From NCBI GenBank assembly GCA_021292105.1, contig CM037862.1:33694245-33758244 (forward strand): a DNA stretch of 64,000 nucleotides. The letters are read 5' to 3'. Positions 53,405 through 64,000 of the stretch are shown here, in pieces. Positions within the stretch are counted from its first letter, which is position 1; the number at the start of each line of letters is the position of its first letter. The stretch comes from Anadara kagoshimensis. Lineage: Eukaryota; Mollusca; Bivalvia; Arcoida; Arcidae. The notes under the pieces are model-generated. The model saw only the letters and a list, made by a program, of their open reading frames with translations, had not been told where the DNA came from and did not search any database. Both the position numbers and the translations under genes were made by a program.

Positions 53405-56012
53405 AGTTGTGATTACACCATTATCACTATTCTACTTGATTTAAGTTGTTATTACCCCATTCTGACATTCCTTCTTCATTTAAGTTGTGATTATCCCATT
53501 CTGACATTCCTACTTCATTTAAGTTGTGATCACCCCATTCTGACATTCCTTCTTCATTTAAGTTGTGATTATCCCATTCTGACATTCCTACTTCATTTAA
53601 GTTGTAATTTTCACATTCTGACATTCCTACTTCATTTAAGTTGTGATCACCCCAATCTGACATTCCCACTTGATTTAAGTTGTGATTACTCCATTCTAAC
53701 GTTCCCACTTGATTTAAGTTGTGATCACCCCATTCTGACATTCCTTCTTCATTTAAGTTGTGATTATCCCATTCTGACATTCCTACTTCATTTAAGTTGT
53801 AATTTTCACATTCTGACATTCCTACTTCATTTAAGTTGTGATCACCCCAATCTGACATTCCCACTTGATTTAAGTTGTGATTACTCCATTCTAACGTTCC
53901 CACTTGATTAAAGTTGTGATTACTCCATTCTGACATTCTTACTTGATTTAAGTTGTGATTACTCCATTCTGACATTCCTACTTGATTTAAGTTGTGATTA
54001 CTCCATTCTGACATTCTTACTTGATTTAAGTTGTGATTACTCCATTCTGAATTCTTACTTGATGTAAGTTGTGATTACTCCATTCTGACATTCCGACTTG
54101 ATTTAAGTTGTGATTACTCCATTCTGACATTACCACTTAATTTGTGATTACCTGATTGTGACATTCCCACTTGATTTTAGTTGTGATTACCCCATTCTAA
54201 CATTCCCACTTGATTTAAGTTGTGATTACTCCATTCTGACATTCCTACTTGATTTAAGTTGTGATCACCCCATTCTGACATTTCCACTTAATTTGTGATT
54301 ACCTGATTCTGACATTCCCACTTGATTTTAGTTGTGATTACCCCATTCTAACATTCCCACTTGATTAAAATTGTGATTACCCTATTGTGACAATTCTACT
54401 TTATTAAAATATGATTACCACATTGTGACAATTTTATTTTATTAAAGATGTGATTACCCCATTCTGAGGTTCCCTCTTGATTTAAGTTGTGATTACCCCA
54501 ATCTGACATTCCAATTTGATTCAAGTTGTGATCACCCCATTCTGACATTCCTACTTGATTTAAGTTGTGATTACCCCATTCTGACATTACCACTTGATTT
54601 AAGTTGTGATTACCCCATTCTGACATAACCACTTGATTTAAGTTGTGATTACCCCATTCTGACATTACCACTTGATTTAAGTTGTGATTACCCCATTCTG
54701 ACATTACCACTTGATTTAAGTTGTGATTACCCCATTCTGATATTACCACTTGATTTAAGTTGTGATTACCCCATTCTGACATAACCACTTGATTTAAGTT
54801 GTGATTACCCCATTCTGATATTCCTACTTGATTTAAGTTGTGATTACCCCATTCTAACATTCCTACTTAATTTGTGATTACCTGATTCCGACATTCCCAC
54901 TTGATTTTAGTTGTGATTACCCCATTCTGACACTTCCACTTGATTTTAGTTGTGATTACCCCATTCTGACATAACCACTTGATTTAATTTGCGATTACCC
55001 CATTCTGACACTCCCACTTGATTTTAGTTGTGATTACCCCATTCTGATATTACCACTTGATTTAAGTTGTGATTACCCCATTCTGATATTCCTACTTCAT
55101 TTAAGTTGTGATCACCCCATTCTGACATTACCACTTGATTTAAGTTGTGATTACCCCATTCTGACATTACCACTTGATTTAAGTTGTGATTACCCCATTC
55201 TGACATAACCACTTGATTTTGGTTGTGATTACCCCATTCTGACATTACCACTTGATTTAAGTTGTGATTACCCCATTCTGACATTACCACTTGATTTAAG
55301 TTGTGATTACCCCATTCTGACATTACCACTTGATTTAAGTTGTGATTACTCCATTCTGAGGTTCCCACTTGATTTTAGTTGTGATTACCCCATTCTGACA
55401 TTCCCACTTGATTTTGGTTGTGATTACCCCATTCTGACATTCCCACTTGATTTAATTTGTGATTACCCCATTTTGACATTCCCACTTGATTTAAGTTGTG
55501 ATTACTCCATTCTGAGGTTCCCACTTGATTTTAGTTGTGATTACCCCAATCTGACATTCCTACTTCATTTAAGTTGTGATTACCCCATTCTGACACTCCC
55601 ACTTGATTTTAGTTGTGATTACCCCATTCTGACATTACCACTTGATTTAAGTTGTGATAACCCCATTCTGATATTCCTACTTCATTTAAGTTGTGATTAC
55701 CCCATTCTGACATTCCCTCTTGATTAAAGTTGTGATTACCCCATTCTGACATTCCCTCTTGATTAAAGTTGTGATTACTCCATTGTGAAAATTCTACTTG
55801 ATTAAAGTTGTGATTACCCCATTTTGATATTCCCACTTGATTAAAGTTGTGATTACCCCATTCTGACATTTTCACTTGATTTAAGTTGTGATTATCACAC
55901 TCTAATATTCCCACTTGATTTAAGCTGTGATTACCCAAATATGACAATTTAACTTGGTTGAAGTTTCGATTACCTCATTCTGACATTCCCACTAGATTAA
56001 AGTTGTAATTAC
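53405..56012. repeat. 39-bp minisatellite
   Basis: About 66 units of 39 bp: CATTCTGACATTCCCACTTG, then 'atttaagttgtgattaccc'. On the minus strand each unit is 13 codons, MSEWGNHNLNQVG, giving open frames of 195 (53427-54014), 154 (54396-54860), 114 (55024-55368) and 112 codons (55609-55947). The plus strand is also open in one frame (55473-55727), as expected of a stop-free unit. Frames end at shortened units ('cacttaatttgtgattacctg') or base losses. At the left end a five-unit module (195 bp) is present twice. No flanking exon or signal supports expression. Confidence 0.95.
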
Positions 56013-56416
56013 CTCCATTCTTAAGTTTAAATTTAAAACTCTGAGAAGACAGAATTTACACAAATCTTGTTTCATGCTTGATAATAAAATTTTGTAATTT
56101 AAACTTTAAATAAGACAAGCTCTTTTACAATTTAAGATGCTACTTCCTGTGCTTCAATTTTACGATTAAATTTTGCGAAAATGCAATTATCTTAAAAGTA
56201 AATGTGAGGAACTCTTATGTATCTTAACAGCAATGTAGCATGAAATATTTGCATAAATAGTGAACTTTGTATAAATTTAAGACATCTATTCCTTTAATTA
56301 GTCAGTAAAAATATCTGTAAAAGTTGAAAAGTGAAAAATTATTGAAGTCTGGTGATTTACAGCCACATAAACATTTCATTTTCCAACAGGAAAAAATTTA
56401 AACCTTTAAATTTAGG
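56013..56416. other. AT-rich spacer, no gene seen
   Basis: No frame, RNA gene or element recognised. Composition is similar to the other spacers. Confidence 0.45.
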
Positions 56417-56466
56417 TTTTTTGCTTAAATGAGAGAAGGTTTTTTGCTTAAATGAGAGAAGATTTT
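56417..56466. repeat. short tandem duplication
   Basis: The phrase 'ttttttgcttaaatgagaga' plus 'agg/aga' occurs twice in a row (period ~24 bp). Confidence 0.8.
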
Positions 56467-56896
56467 TTTTAATCTCTAAGGAGAAGTTAAGACAACCTAA
56501 AAACATGAATAATAAAGTAAATAACTGTAGAACAACACTTTTAGTGTGAAAAAATATAATTGCCAGTTGAAAACTGAAAATGCCAGTACAAAAATTTCAT
56601 ACTGGCAAAAGTTTGCCAGTGGGGAAAAAATAATTCTACCCCTGCTTTGGGTGCATTTTTATGTGCATTAAAAACACATTTTCATTACCGTCACAATGAA
56701 TAAAAGTGGATGCATATTTCTATAATAAAACAGAAAGCAATGTAACTGGTCCCGTTGTTGACAACATCAGTCCTTTATGGAATTGTCTGATATTCACTAC
56801 AAAATTGTATGCAGTCAACCAAAAAATGAGTAGCACACTTTACAATTATATCAGTAGACATAATTTTCTCAGGAGCATTAAAACAGAAACTTTCTC

Positions 56897-56986
56897 TTTG
56901 ATATAGAAAGTACAAAATTGATTCACTTTGATATAGAAAGTACAAAATTGATTCACTTTGATTTCAAAGGTACATAATTGATTTAT
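56897..56986. repeat. 30-bp tandem triplication
   Basis: 'tttgatatagaaagtacaaa' plus 'attgattcac' starts at 56897 and 56927, identical. A third diverged copy ('tttgatttcaaaggtacata') starts at 56957. Confidence 0.85.
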
Positions 56987-57481
56987 GAATATTGATATTG
57001 ATTAGATAATGGTCTATTGGTTGAAACACCAAAAGACAATTTTTGGTATGTTAACATTTATTTTTTCAATAATTTTTCAACCAAGATTGGTTCACTGAAT
57101 GACTTCAATAAAACATGAAAATATTGCCACAAACTTTATGTCATGTTTTGCACATTTAAAAAAAAACAGACAAGAGAAAAAAAAGTACACTCATAAAACA
57201 GGAAAAATATTAGTTTAATTAGCTTTTTCTGCATGTGATATTAAACCAAAATTCCAATAATTGTGACTTTCTGAACTAAGATCCAACACCAAAGCCCTAA
57301 ATAGGGAATCAAGGATAGCAACTGCAACACATTTGGAATCATTAGAAATTAGTTTTATTTGCCATTATGATATCTAGCAAGTTATATTATAGTACCTTGC
57401 AAGATCAGCACTAGCACAAATGTTGCATACTGTATAAGATGAAACATTCACATAGAAAATATAATCACATTTTTCACATAC

Positions 57482-57669
57482 TCTTGTATGGCAAATATAT
57501 CTTCTCTGCTAAAATTTGTTATGTTCCTTTGTACACTTTCCTTGAAGTCGGAATTGTGGAAATTTCTTACTGCGGAATAGTTAAGAAGGTCAAAACCACA
57601 AAAGTTTCCTACCGCTAATGTTTCTCCTATAAAGTATAGGACCAAGTGAATTGTAAATATACCAGGCAT
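57482..57669 (-). CDS. possible first coding exon of a secreted protein (weak)
   Basis: On the minus strand a frame begins MPGIFTIHLVLYFIGETLAV, a plausible signal peptide: hydrophobic core at residues 3-14 and small residues near 18-21. It continues with a mixed, protein-like composition (one cysteine, several Asn, possible N-glycosylation site NIT). The start ATG has A at -3. A GTATGT splice-donor-like sequence (57481-57476) lies just after the codons for Ala-Ile-Gln; if unspliced, the frame runs on to a stop at 57448. I recognise no family. No promoter, downstream exon or acceptor was identified, so this may be a chance frame of 73 codons in AT-rich DNA. Confidence 0.2.
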
Positions 57670-58552
57670 ATTGAAAAATTAAAATATGTGTTGGAATAAG
57701 TAATAGTAACCACTTCTTTTTCAGAAAAATAAATGACACAATTTACAAAGCATGGCCGGGGACAATTATCTTTATTTCACACTGCATTGACTGAAACAGG
57801 GTTTTGTTTGTTAGTGGAATGTTGTTTCATATTTTGACAATTTTTCAACTATTTGCAAAGAGACCATTTTTCTGATTTACCTCAAGGATTAATCTATTAA
57901 CACAAGTTTATGTGGAGCTTAAGTTTTGTACAAGAGATCTGCTATGTACTAATGCACACTTCTGGAGTGTTAGTACATGTGTCCACAATGTTGCATGTCA
58001 ACATCACAGACCACTCAGTCCATAAAAATGGTACTGAGCAAACCATTTGAGCCCTATGACTAGAGAAAAAATTATTTTCAGTTGCCATTGAACAAGGTCA
58101 AACACATTGACTTTAGGTTTGAAGTTAAGTAGCATCAGTCCAGCTAAAAATCATGTAAAATGAATAACAGTGATTTATTGATAATTGCAAAATGTATATA
58201 TAAATAATATGTATATACACAGACCTCTATGTACTAAATACGAAGATGAATATCCTTATATATTTAGTACCAATCAATTCAAACTATAGGCAATATTAGC
58301 CCTTCCAGAGACAAGGAACATTAGTTTTCCTTTTTTTATAAAGACTGCCAACACAACAATAGTATTATTATTGTTATTATTATTTAAAAATCTGAGTTTT
58401 CTTCAACTGTTTGTCCTCTGAGTATCCCTACAGGCCTCAACTACATTTAATATACAATCCAATCTTAAAACATTATCTTTTCAACACTTATGTAAACATT
58501 CCAATCACAAATCTTGGATTTCTTATATTTACTTTATTTAATAAACTACACA
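57670..58552. other. AT-rich spacer, no gene seen
   Basis: Includes a short TTATTA-rich stretch (58360-58385). No coding or RNA gene recognised. Confidence 0.45.
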
Positions 58553-58796
58553 GGCCCCAGCTTCACAATCATGTCTGACCTAAGATTTTTCTAAAGTTAA
58601 CTTAAATTTACTTTTTCCATAACTACTCATAGATTTCTTAAAAAAACTAAATATCAATGCTTTAAGATCTTCAAAATGATACCTTAAAATTTCTGAATAT
58701 CAAAAATTAACAAAATTATATAGATTTGAAATTTTGAGAGATTTAATTGATGAGGAAAATCTTAGTAAAGTATTGAATGATTGTAAAACTGGGGCC
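58553..58796. mobile_element. 244-bp MITE-like element
   Basis: The left end GGCCCCAGCTTCACAATCAT and the reverse complement of the right end GGCCCCAGTTTTACAATCAT are inverted repeats, with CTAAGATTTT(t/c)CT further in on both sides. The interior is AT-rich and non-coding. Target duplication is not evident. Confidence 0.75.
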
Positions 58797-60249
58797 AGAT
58801 GACATTTTGTTTCACTGTCCATCATATATTATTAAATCCATTTCTTGGTACATAAGCTACATGTTTCCATACTAACAGGTGTGGAAATATGTTACCTCAC
58901 AAATATTTCCAGGGACTAGGAAGGAACTGGACTACAGTAAATTTAAATTAGCACATTGCCAATGCAGAGGGCCCATTCACTGACAAAACCTTACATGACT
59001 CGTAAAAATAATGACAGTATTATTATTTGAAAATTTTTGAAAAACTTGAAAATGCCCATAGTGAAAAGAATCTTCAAATTCACTGTACATCCATCTACTT
59101 CATATATTATCCAATCATAATTTTCCTTTTTACATTACAATGGCACTCTTTTTCTGCAAGTGATGGGATTGCAGCTGTAGAGTATGTCCAATCAAATATC
59201 CCAATTTGTCTCTTTGTATTGAAATGACTCTGTTATTATGAGTGACAAAATTACAACTTTAAAGTCTGGCTTTTTACAATAAATGTTTCTGTACATACTG
59301 TTTTATTCATGTACTGTGTACAAGACAATTATACTCAAATCATTTGGTCACATTTCAGTTGAAACAGTATGAAAATATCTCTTTTGGGCAGTAAACACTT
59401 TCTTTTGTAATTAAATACCATCACCAATGGTTTCTCAAAATGTGCAATAACAGTAAAAATCCATTTCCCCTCCATTGTATTGTGTCACAAAACTCCAAAT
59501 TTGGCTACAATCATTCAGCTAGAAAGAAAGTTCTGTTCAATAATTTAAACACCTTTGCTGTTAAGCTGACTTGATTACAGAGATAGTGGTCATAAAAGTT
59601 GAAAACTGTCTTGAATTGAGGAATGACAAATCACAGGGAATGTCTGAAGGTCTAACTGAAATATGCTTTGGAACTTCCAAGAAGTCATATATATGATTTA
59701 TCCAGGATGTGTTATCTATAGAACCCCAAGAGGTTTTTATGGTCCATAAATTATTAAGTATCTGTATATTTTATGATTCGTAAATATCAAGCAACAGAGG
59801 TGATTCCCAATGATTTATGGGATTGATCTTCATTAAAACACAGACAGCATGGTTATTACACAGAAAATTTATAAGAAACATTATATTAACACCTACTGTT
59901 TAATTTCTACATCGTGTCAGGTAGTAATCTCTTTGATCTGTCAATCCTTTTTATATCCAGAACAATAATTATTTTTTTCTTTTTTATATAACTAAAACAT
60001 GTTCTAGACTACTAGTAGTTCCAGGGGCTTGTTCAATGATGACATTAAAAAAATGACCCATCTATTGTATCACCAGGATAGTCTTAATAATGGTAATCTG
60101 AAATAGAAGACAAATAACTAACTGGAAAAAATTTACTAACAGTATCAGCCAATGCAACATAGGCCTTAACACTCAACTGAGGATACGGCCCATATTTTAT
60201 GCAGAAAATGTCAATTGAGGTTCACCACTGTTCAATGTGATCACTATCT
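58797..60249. other. AT-rich spacer, no gene seen
   Basis: A 66-codon plus-strand frame (59027-59227) has no recognisable domain. No RNA gene or tandem repeat seen. Confidence 0.45.
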
Positions 60250-62760
60250 CTTAATGTTTGTGCGGAACATTTTGGAAAATGTTCCCTAATTCTCTCAATG
60301 TCAGGAGGCACACAAGGCTTGGATGTCATTCCTCCATGTCTGTCAGTCTGAGGCTACAGGATGTGCCACATTCCAGATGTTCCAGCCTGCACCATTCTGT
60401 ACTACTTCCATGCCAAGTAGTTTTAGGGCTGCCTCTTTTCCTTCTACCCTCAGGAGTCTACCCAATGGCAACAACGCAATCGTCTGTCTGTCCTTTCCTC
60501 AGTATGTGGCCAATCCAGTTCCATCTTTTCCTCCTCACTTCATCACTGATCTTCTTGACTTCTGCCATTTCAAGGACTGCTTTGTTGGCGACATGTTTCT
60601 GCCATCAAATTTTGTAGATTTTTCTGAGACATTTAGTTTCGGGGGCATCAAGTTTTTGTTTCTTATTTATGGTCAGCTTCCATGTCTCACATCCATAGAG
60701 GAGAACTGATAGCACTAAGCTTTTGAAGAGAGAGATCTTTTTCTTCCATCTTCCTATGTTTGAGATAGAGATTTCAACTTGAATACACAATGTATTTTTC
60801 CTGACTGTTACACATTGTAGAGTCTCTTGAAGGCTGCACATGCTAACCCTAATCTCTTTTTGATGTCAATGGTGCCTTTGCTGTCTTTGGTCACATTTGC
60901 ACCAAGATAAGTGAAATTTTCCACTTCTTCAACTTCGCTCCCTCCTACCTTCAGGCTTGCTTCACCCATGTTGTTGGATTTCATTGCCTTGCATTTCTTT
61001 GCATTCAACTCGAGTCCAACTCATGACGCATTGTCTTCCAACTTGGTTGTTTTGGACTGAAAGGTGGCTCATTGTTGATGACAAAAGAGCAATGTCATCT
61101 GCAAAGTCTAGGTCTTCCAGCATTGTTGTGAAGTTCCATCAGATTCCAGTTTTCTCACCCTCTTCTGTCTGCCTCATCACCAACTCAATGACTAGTAGGA
61201 ACAGGAATCCTGAAATGCAGCAGCACCATTTTACTCCGGTCACCACTGGAAAGAAGTCAGTGGTCTAGTTCTCAGCAATCACAGAGCACTGGAAGTCCTC
61301 GTACAGGGAGCTGACCATCTGGATCACCTTCTGTGGAATTCTGTATGCCTTCATGATTGTCCAAATGCTCTCAAATGTGTACATTGTTGAAGACCTTTTC
61401 AAAGTCCCCAAAAAAATGTACAAGGTCCACACACTGACTTGTTCCAGAATGTTCCTGAGAATAAAGATCTGGTCCACTGTTCTCTCATTGCAGAATCCTG
61501 CTTGCTCTTTTCTAAGGCAATAGTCTACTCCTGTTTGTATTCTGTTGATCAGGATTCTGCTGAATACTTTGCTGGCTAATGGTAGCAAGGTGAATCCTCT
61601 CCAGTTGCTGCTATCTTGGAGGTTTTCTTTCTTGGGTATCAAGCATATGAGATCTTTAGTCAATGGCTTTGGCACTTTCTCTTTTTTCCATATCAGATCA
61701 ATTAGCTGTTTCAGTTGTTTACTGGACTTTGTCTGATTTCAGTATTTCTGCTGTAATCTGGTCTGTTCCTGGTGCCTCCCCATCATTGCTCTTCACAGCT
61801 GATGCCTGACAGTTGCTCTGTGAGTTGTTTCACAATACTATAAAGCTCCTTCTGTCTTCTGTTCTCTGCTGCACTCTGAGCTTTTTATATCCACCTTCTC
61901 TTTGTCTTCTCTCACGCTTCTCTTCACCTCTTCCCATCTCTCTGTACACTTCTCTCATTTTGTCTTTGAGTCTTTCTGAGCAGGTGCTGTTAATCTTGGT
62001 TTTTATTCCTTTCCTACCATCAATCAATTTCCATGTGTCTTCACTAATCCACTGTTTGTTCTTCCCTTTCCTGAAGCCTAGCATTTCTTCTGCTGACTGG
62101 ATATGTGCTTGCTGCTGATGTTCCCACAGTTCCTCTATTTCTTCTATGTTCTCTTTTAATTTCTTTTTAGCAGAGTTATTGAATATTTTCTTGGTTTCAT
62201 CATTCTTGAGTTGTTCCACGTCTAGCCTGGGTTTGACTCTATTCTTTGTTTTATGAGACCTGAGGCGTAGTTTGATGCATGCTCTTACCAAAAAGTGGTC
62301 GCTGTGGACATCTGCTCCTCTCTGTACTTTAGTGTTAAGTACAGAAGACCTATATTGTCTCTTAATCAAAAGATGGTCAATCTGATTCTTAGTGTTTCCA
62401 TCTGGAGATATCCATGTCGCCTTGTGGTTGTCTTAATGGGGTTGTACCTGTGATAACCAGTCCATTGATTTAACAGTATTCACACAGCCTTTCACTGTTC
62501 TCATTCTCTGACAGTATTCACACAGCCTTTCACCGTTTTCATTCTCTGACAGTATTCACACAGCCTTTCACCGTTCTCATTCTCTGACAGTATTCACACA
62601 GCCTTTCACCGTTCTCATTCTCTGACAGTATTCACACAGCCTTTCACCGTTCTCATTCTGAGACCCTAGTCAATGTGTGCTCATTGTTTGTTCAAACCCA
62701 GAGTTATTGCTACCATCTTTCGCATTGAAGTCTCCCATAATGATGATGATTGGTAATTGT
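60250..62760 (-). pseudogene. degenerate 5'-truncated APE-type non-LTR retrotransposon (LINE)
   Basis: Reading down the minus strand, pieces of an endonuclease-reverse transcriptase polyprotein appear in order. Endonuclease: MGDFNAKDGSNNSG (62697-62738), TWISPDGNTKNQIDHLLI (62363-62417), VHSDHFLV (~62285-62309). Then a linker rich in Lys/Glu. Reverse transcriptase: NWRGFTLLPLASKVFSRIL and RKEQAGFCNERTVDQIF (61480-61620), FGDFEKVF in another frame (~61385-61415), and LDFADDIALLSS, the FADD catalytic box (61080-61113). C-terminal part: ENFTYLGANVTKD (~60895-60935), LLYGCETW (~60683-60706), RWNWIGHILRK and TPEGRRKRGSPKTTW (60410-60555). Frameshifts and stops separate the pieces, so it is inactive. 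Sequence N-terminal to GDFNAK is missing, consistent with 5' truncation. The clade (RTE, CR1/Jockey or related) is not decided. The source element likely encoded target-primed retrotransposition functions. Confidence 0.9.
62473..62662. repeat. 38-bp tandem amplification inside the LINE endonuclease region
   Basis: 'acagtattcacacagccttt' plus 'caccgttctcattctctg' repeats five times with starts at 62473, 62511, 62549, 62587 and 62625. The copies are nearly identical (c/t at one site, ttctc/tttc at another). In the minus-strand frame one unit covers NENGERLCEYC. Since 38 is not a multiple of three, each added unit shifts the frame. Confidence 0.93.
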
Positions 62761-64000
62761 TAATGTCTCAAATTCCCGGAATGTCATTTTTTAGGGAAAA
62801 TGTCATCTTATGCATTCCTAATTCATTGGGAATAAGTGTTCTGCACAAACATTAGAGGGTATCATGTGGTACAGCGGCTAATCCCATTACCCCAATTACA
62901 AAGACTATTACAATTTTCCCTAGTTTGGGTCTAAATATCAAGATATTGACAAATTAAATTTACTTTTCTTAAGAATGCTACATCTAAAAATAGATTTCTA
63001 GATAAATGATTATAATTTCACTTTTTTTTTATTCATATATAACCTTGATTTTTGAACCCATGACCTTCATTCATATATTGAAATGATCAAATTATTAAAC
63101 CCTACAGTATTCGAAAATATGCCTGTTGGTGGTATTTTCAGTATTTTTTGTTTGGAGCCAGTATGGTGCTTGACAAAATAACCAGAATGCCTGTTCAGCA
63201 CTAGATATTTGTATCATGGATTACCTTTTTGTAAAAGAATTGACAAGTAAATAATTTGTAAAGTTTGTATGTGGTTTTGTTTTCCAGTTCAAACTTTTTA
63301 TTAAGCAAATTAATTGTCTTCCGCGCTACTTAGAGTAGGAATAAAATGTGTTGGGGTATGCAATATGGTAAAATCATAATTTCTCGGTTATTGCTTGCCC
63401 TAATTAAAAATATTTTTCAGAGATAGTGTACTTCATACATATCTGAACGATTACCATCAGTGAGTTTGCACTTTAATTCTCAAGATTAATAAAAACAATG
63501 ACATTGTATTTGTCTTGTATGCCTGAACAACTGCTGAAGCAACAAAAACAATATGCAAGCAACCTTAGGCCTATATAGTAAACACACTGCAAATGTAAAA
63601 TGTATAGATTTCTGCTAATTCAGCAATATTTAGTGATGCATCGATACAAGAGAAATAACCTTATAAAAGACATGGCATGCCTATTCAGCATGACCATCCA
63701 GGATTAATTTAAAGTGTCCACTCCCTGAAGATTAAATATATTGTTAAGATTTTTGTTAAAATATGCTTGTGGCTTGGTTAGGATTATCATTTTCTTTAAT
63801 TTCAGAATATGAATGATTGATTTGAAGTTTCATCTCTGGACAAAAGTTTCCATGAAGAAATTGTTTCATTCTGCCCATTAGGCAAATCAAACGATATTTT
63901 GTTTCTATTTTTTCAGAGTAGAAGCAACCTTACAATGTTTGCTGTAGACAACAATAAACATTCAAGGACTTTTAAAAACAGTTATTGTCAATGTTATGGG
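62761..64000. other. AT-rich spacer, no gene seen
   Basis: No frame of 60 codons or more, no tRNA-like element and no tandem repeat was recognised to the end of the window. Confidence 0.5.

Noticed and set aside
53427-54014. 195-codon minus-strand frame as a 13-residue repeat protein
   Set aside because: The unit is also open on the plus strand, the frame is broken at shortened units, and no flanking exon or signal is visible.
60258-60709. Plus-strand frames of 119 and 128 codons (and 103 at 60957, 101 at 61813)
   Set aside because: They are antisense shadows of the LINE reverse transcriptase fragments on the minus strand.

Overview
This is eukaryotic, AT-rich, gene-poor DNA made mostly of tandem repeats, with no bacterial gene organisation. 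The interspersed repeats suggest a marine bivalve mollusc. The clues are an 'ACAAGAGGACCATG...' repeat end followed by ~145-bp units of the type 'gacctagtgacctactta / tcatgaagatcattctgg', an 'aggctcatgggcc'-type repeat end, tRNA-headed SINEs, and an APE-type LINE. The taxon is inferred from remembered repeat style, not from a search. No intact conserved protein-coding gene is visible. Nearly all long open frames are by-products of tandem arrays.

Layout. (1) Positions 1-7482 and 16284-21694 are one satellite with a 47-bp unit (about 275 copies), each unit carrying an 18-bp palindrome. (2) Positions 7485-16281 are an 8.8-kb insertion that splits this satellite. It has inverted termini and a TA target duplication, and the satellite unit resumes in exact phase after it. 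Its ends are packed with CG-containing 'GCACGAAAAT / CGCATGAAAA' motifs. Its interior is ordinary genomic DNA: tRNA-like SINEs, microsatellites, a 74-bp minisatellite and degenerate bivalve repeats. No transposase is recognisable. (3) Positions 21706-23147 hold a ~145-bp interspersed-repeat array. (4) Positions 23148-25270 hold spacer with a 149-bp near-perfect hairpin and CRE-like sites. (5) Positions 25271-50354 are a 25-kb satellite with a 57-bp unit (about 440 copies). Because 57 is a multiple of three, the minus strand reads as a 19-residue repeat with open frames up to 329 codons. The array contains a ~5-kb block repeated at ~7.4-kb offset. (6) Positions 50355-53404 hold a cluster of small elements: a hairpin, a 713-bp TA-flanked inverted-repeat element, a SINE and a MITE. 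(7) Positions 53405-56012 are a 39-bp minisatellite (13-residue frame). (8) Positions 56013-60250 hold unremarkable spacer with a MITE, small tandem duplications and one doubtful signal-peptide-like exon. (9) Positions 60250-62760 hold a dead, 5'-truncated APE-type LINE on the minus strand, with a 38-bp tandem amplification inside its endonuclease region. (10) Positions 62761-64000 hold spacer with nothing recognised.

No gene set works together here. The biology is repeat biology: satellite growth by unequal exchange, higher-order duplication, and transposon insertion into arrays. Several stretches of the arrays carry many one-base indels and look like uncorrected long-read consensus, so fine unit counts there should not be trusted.
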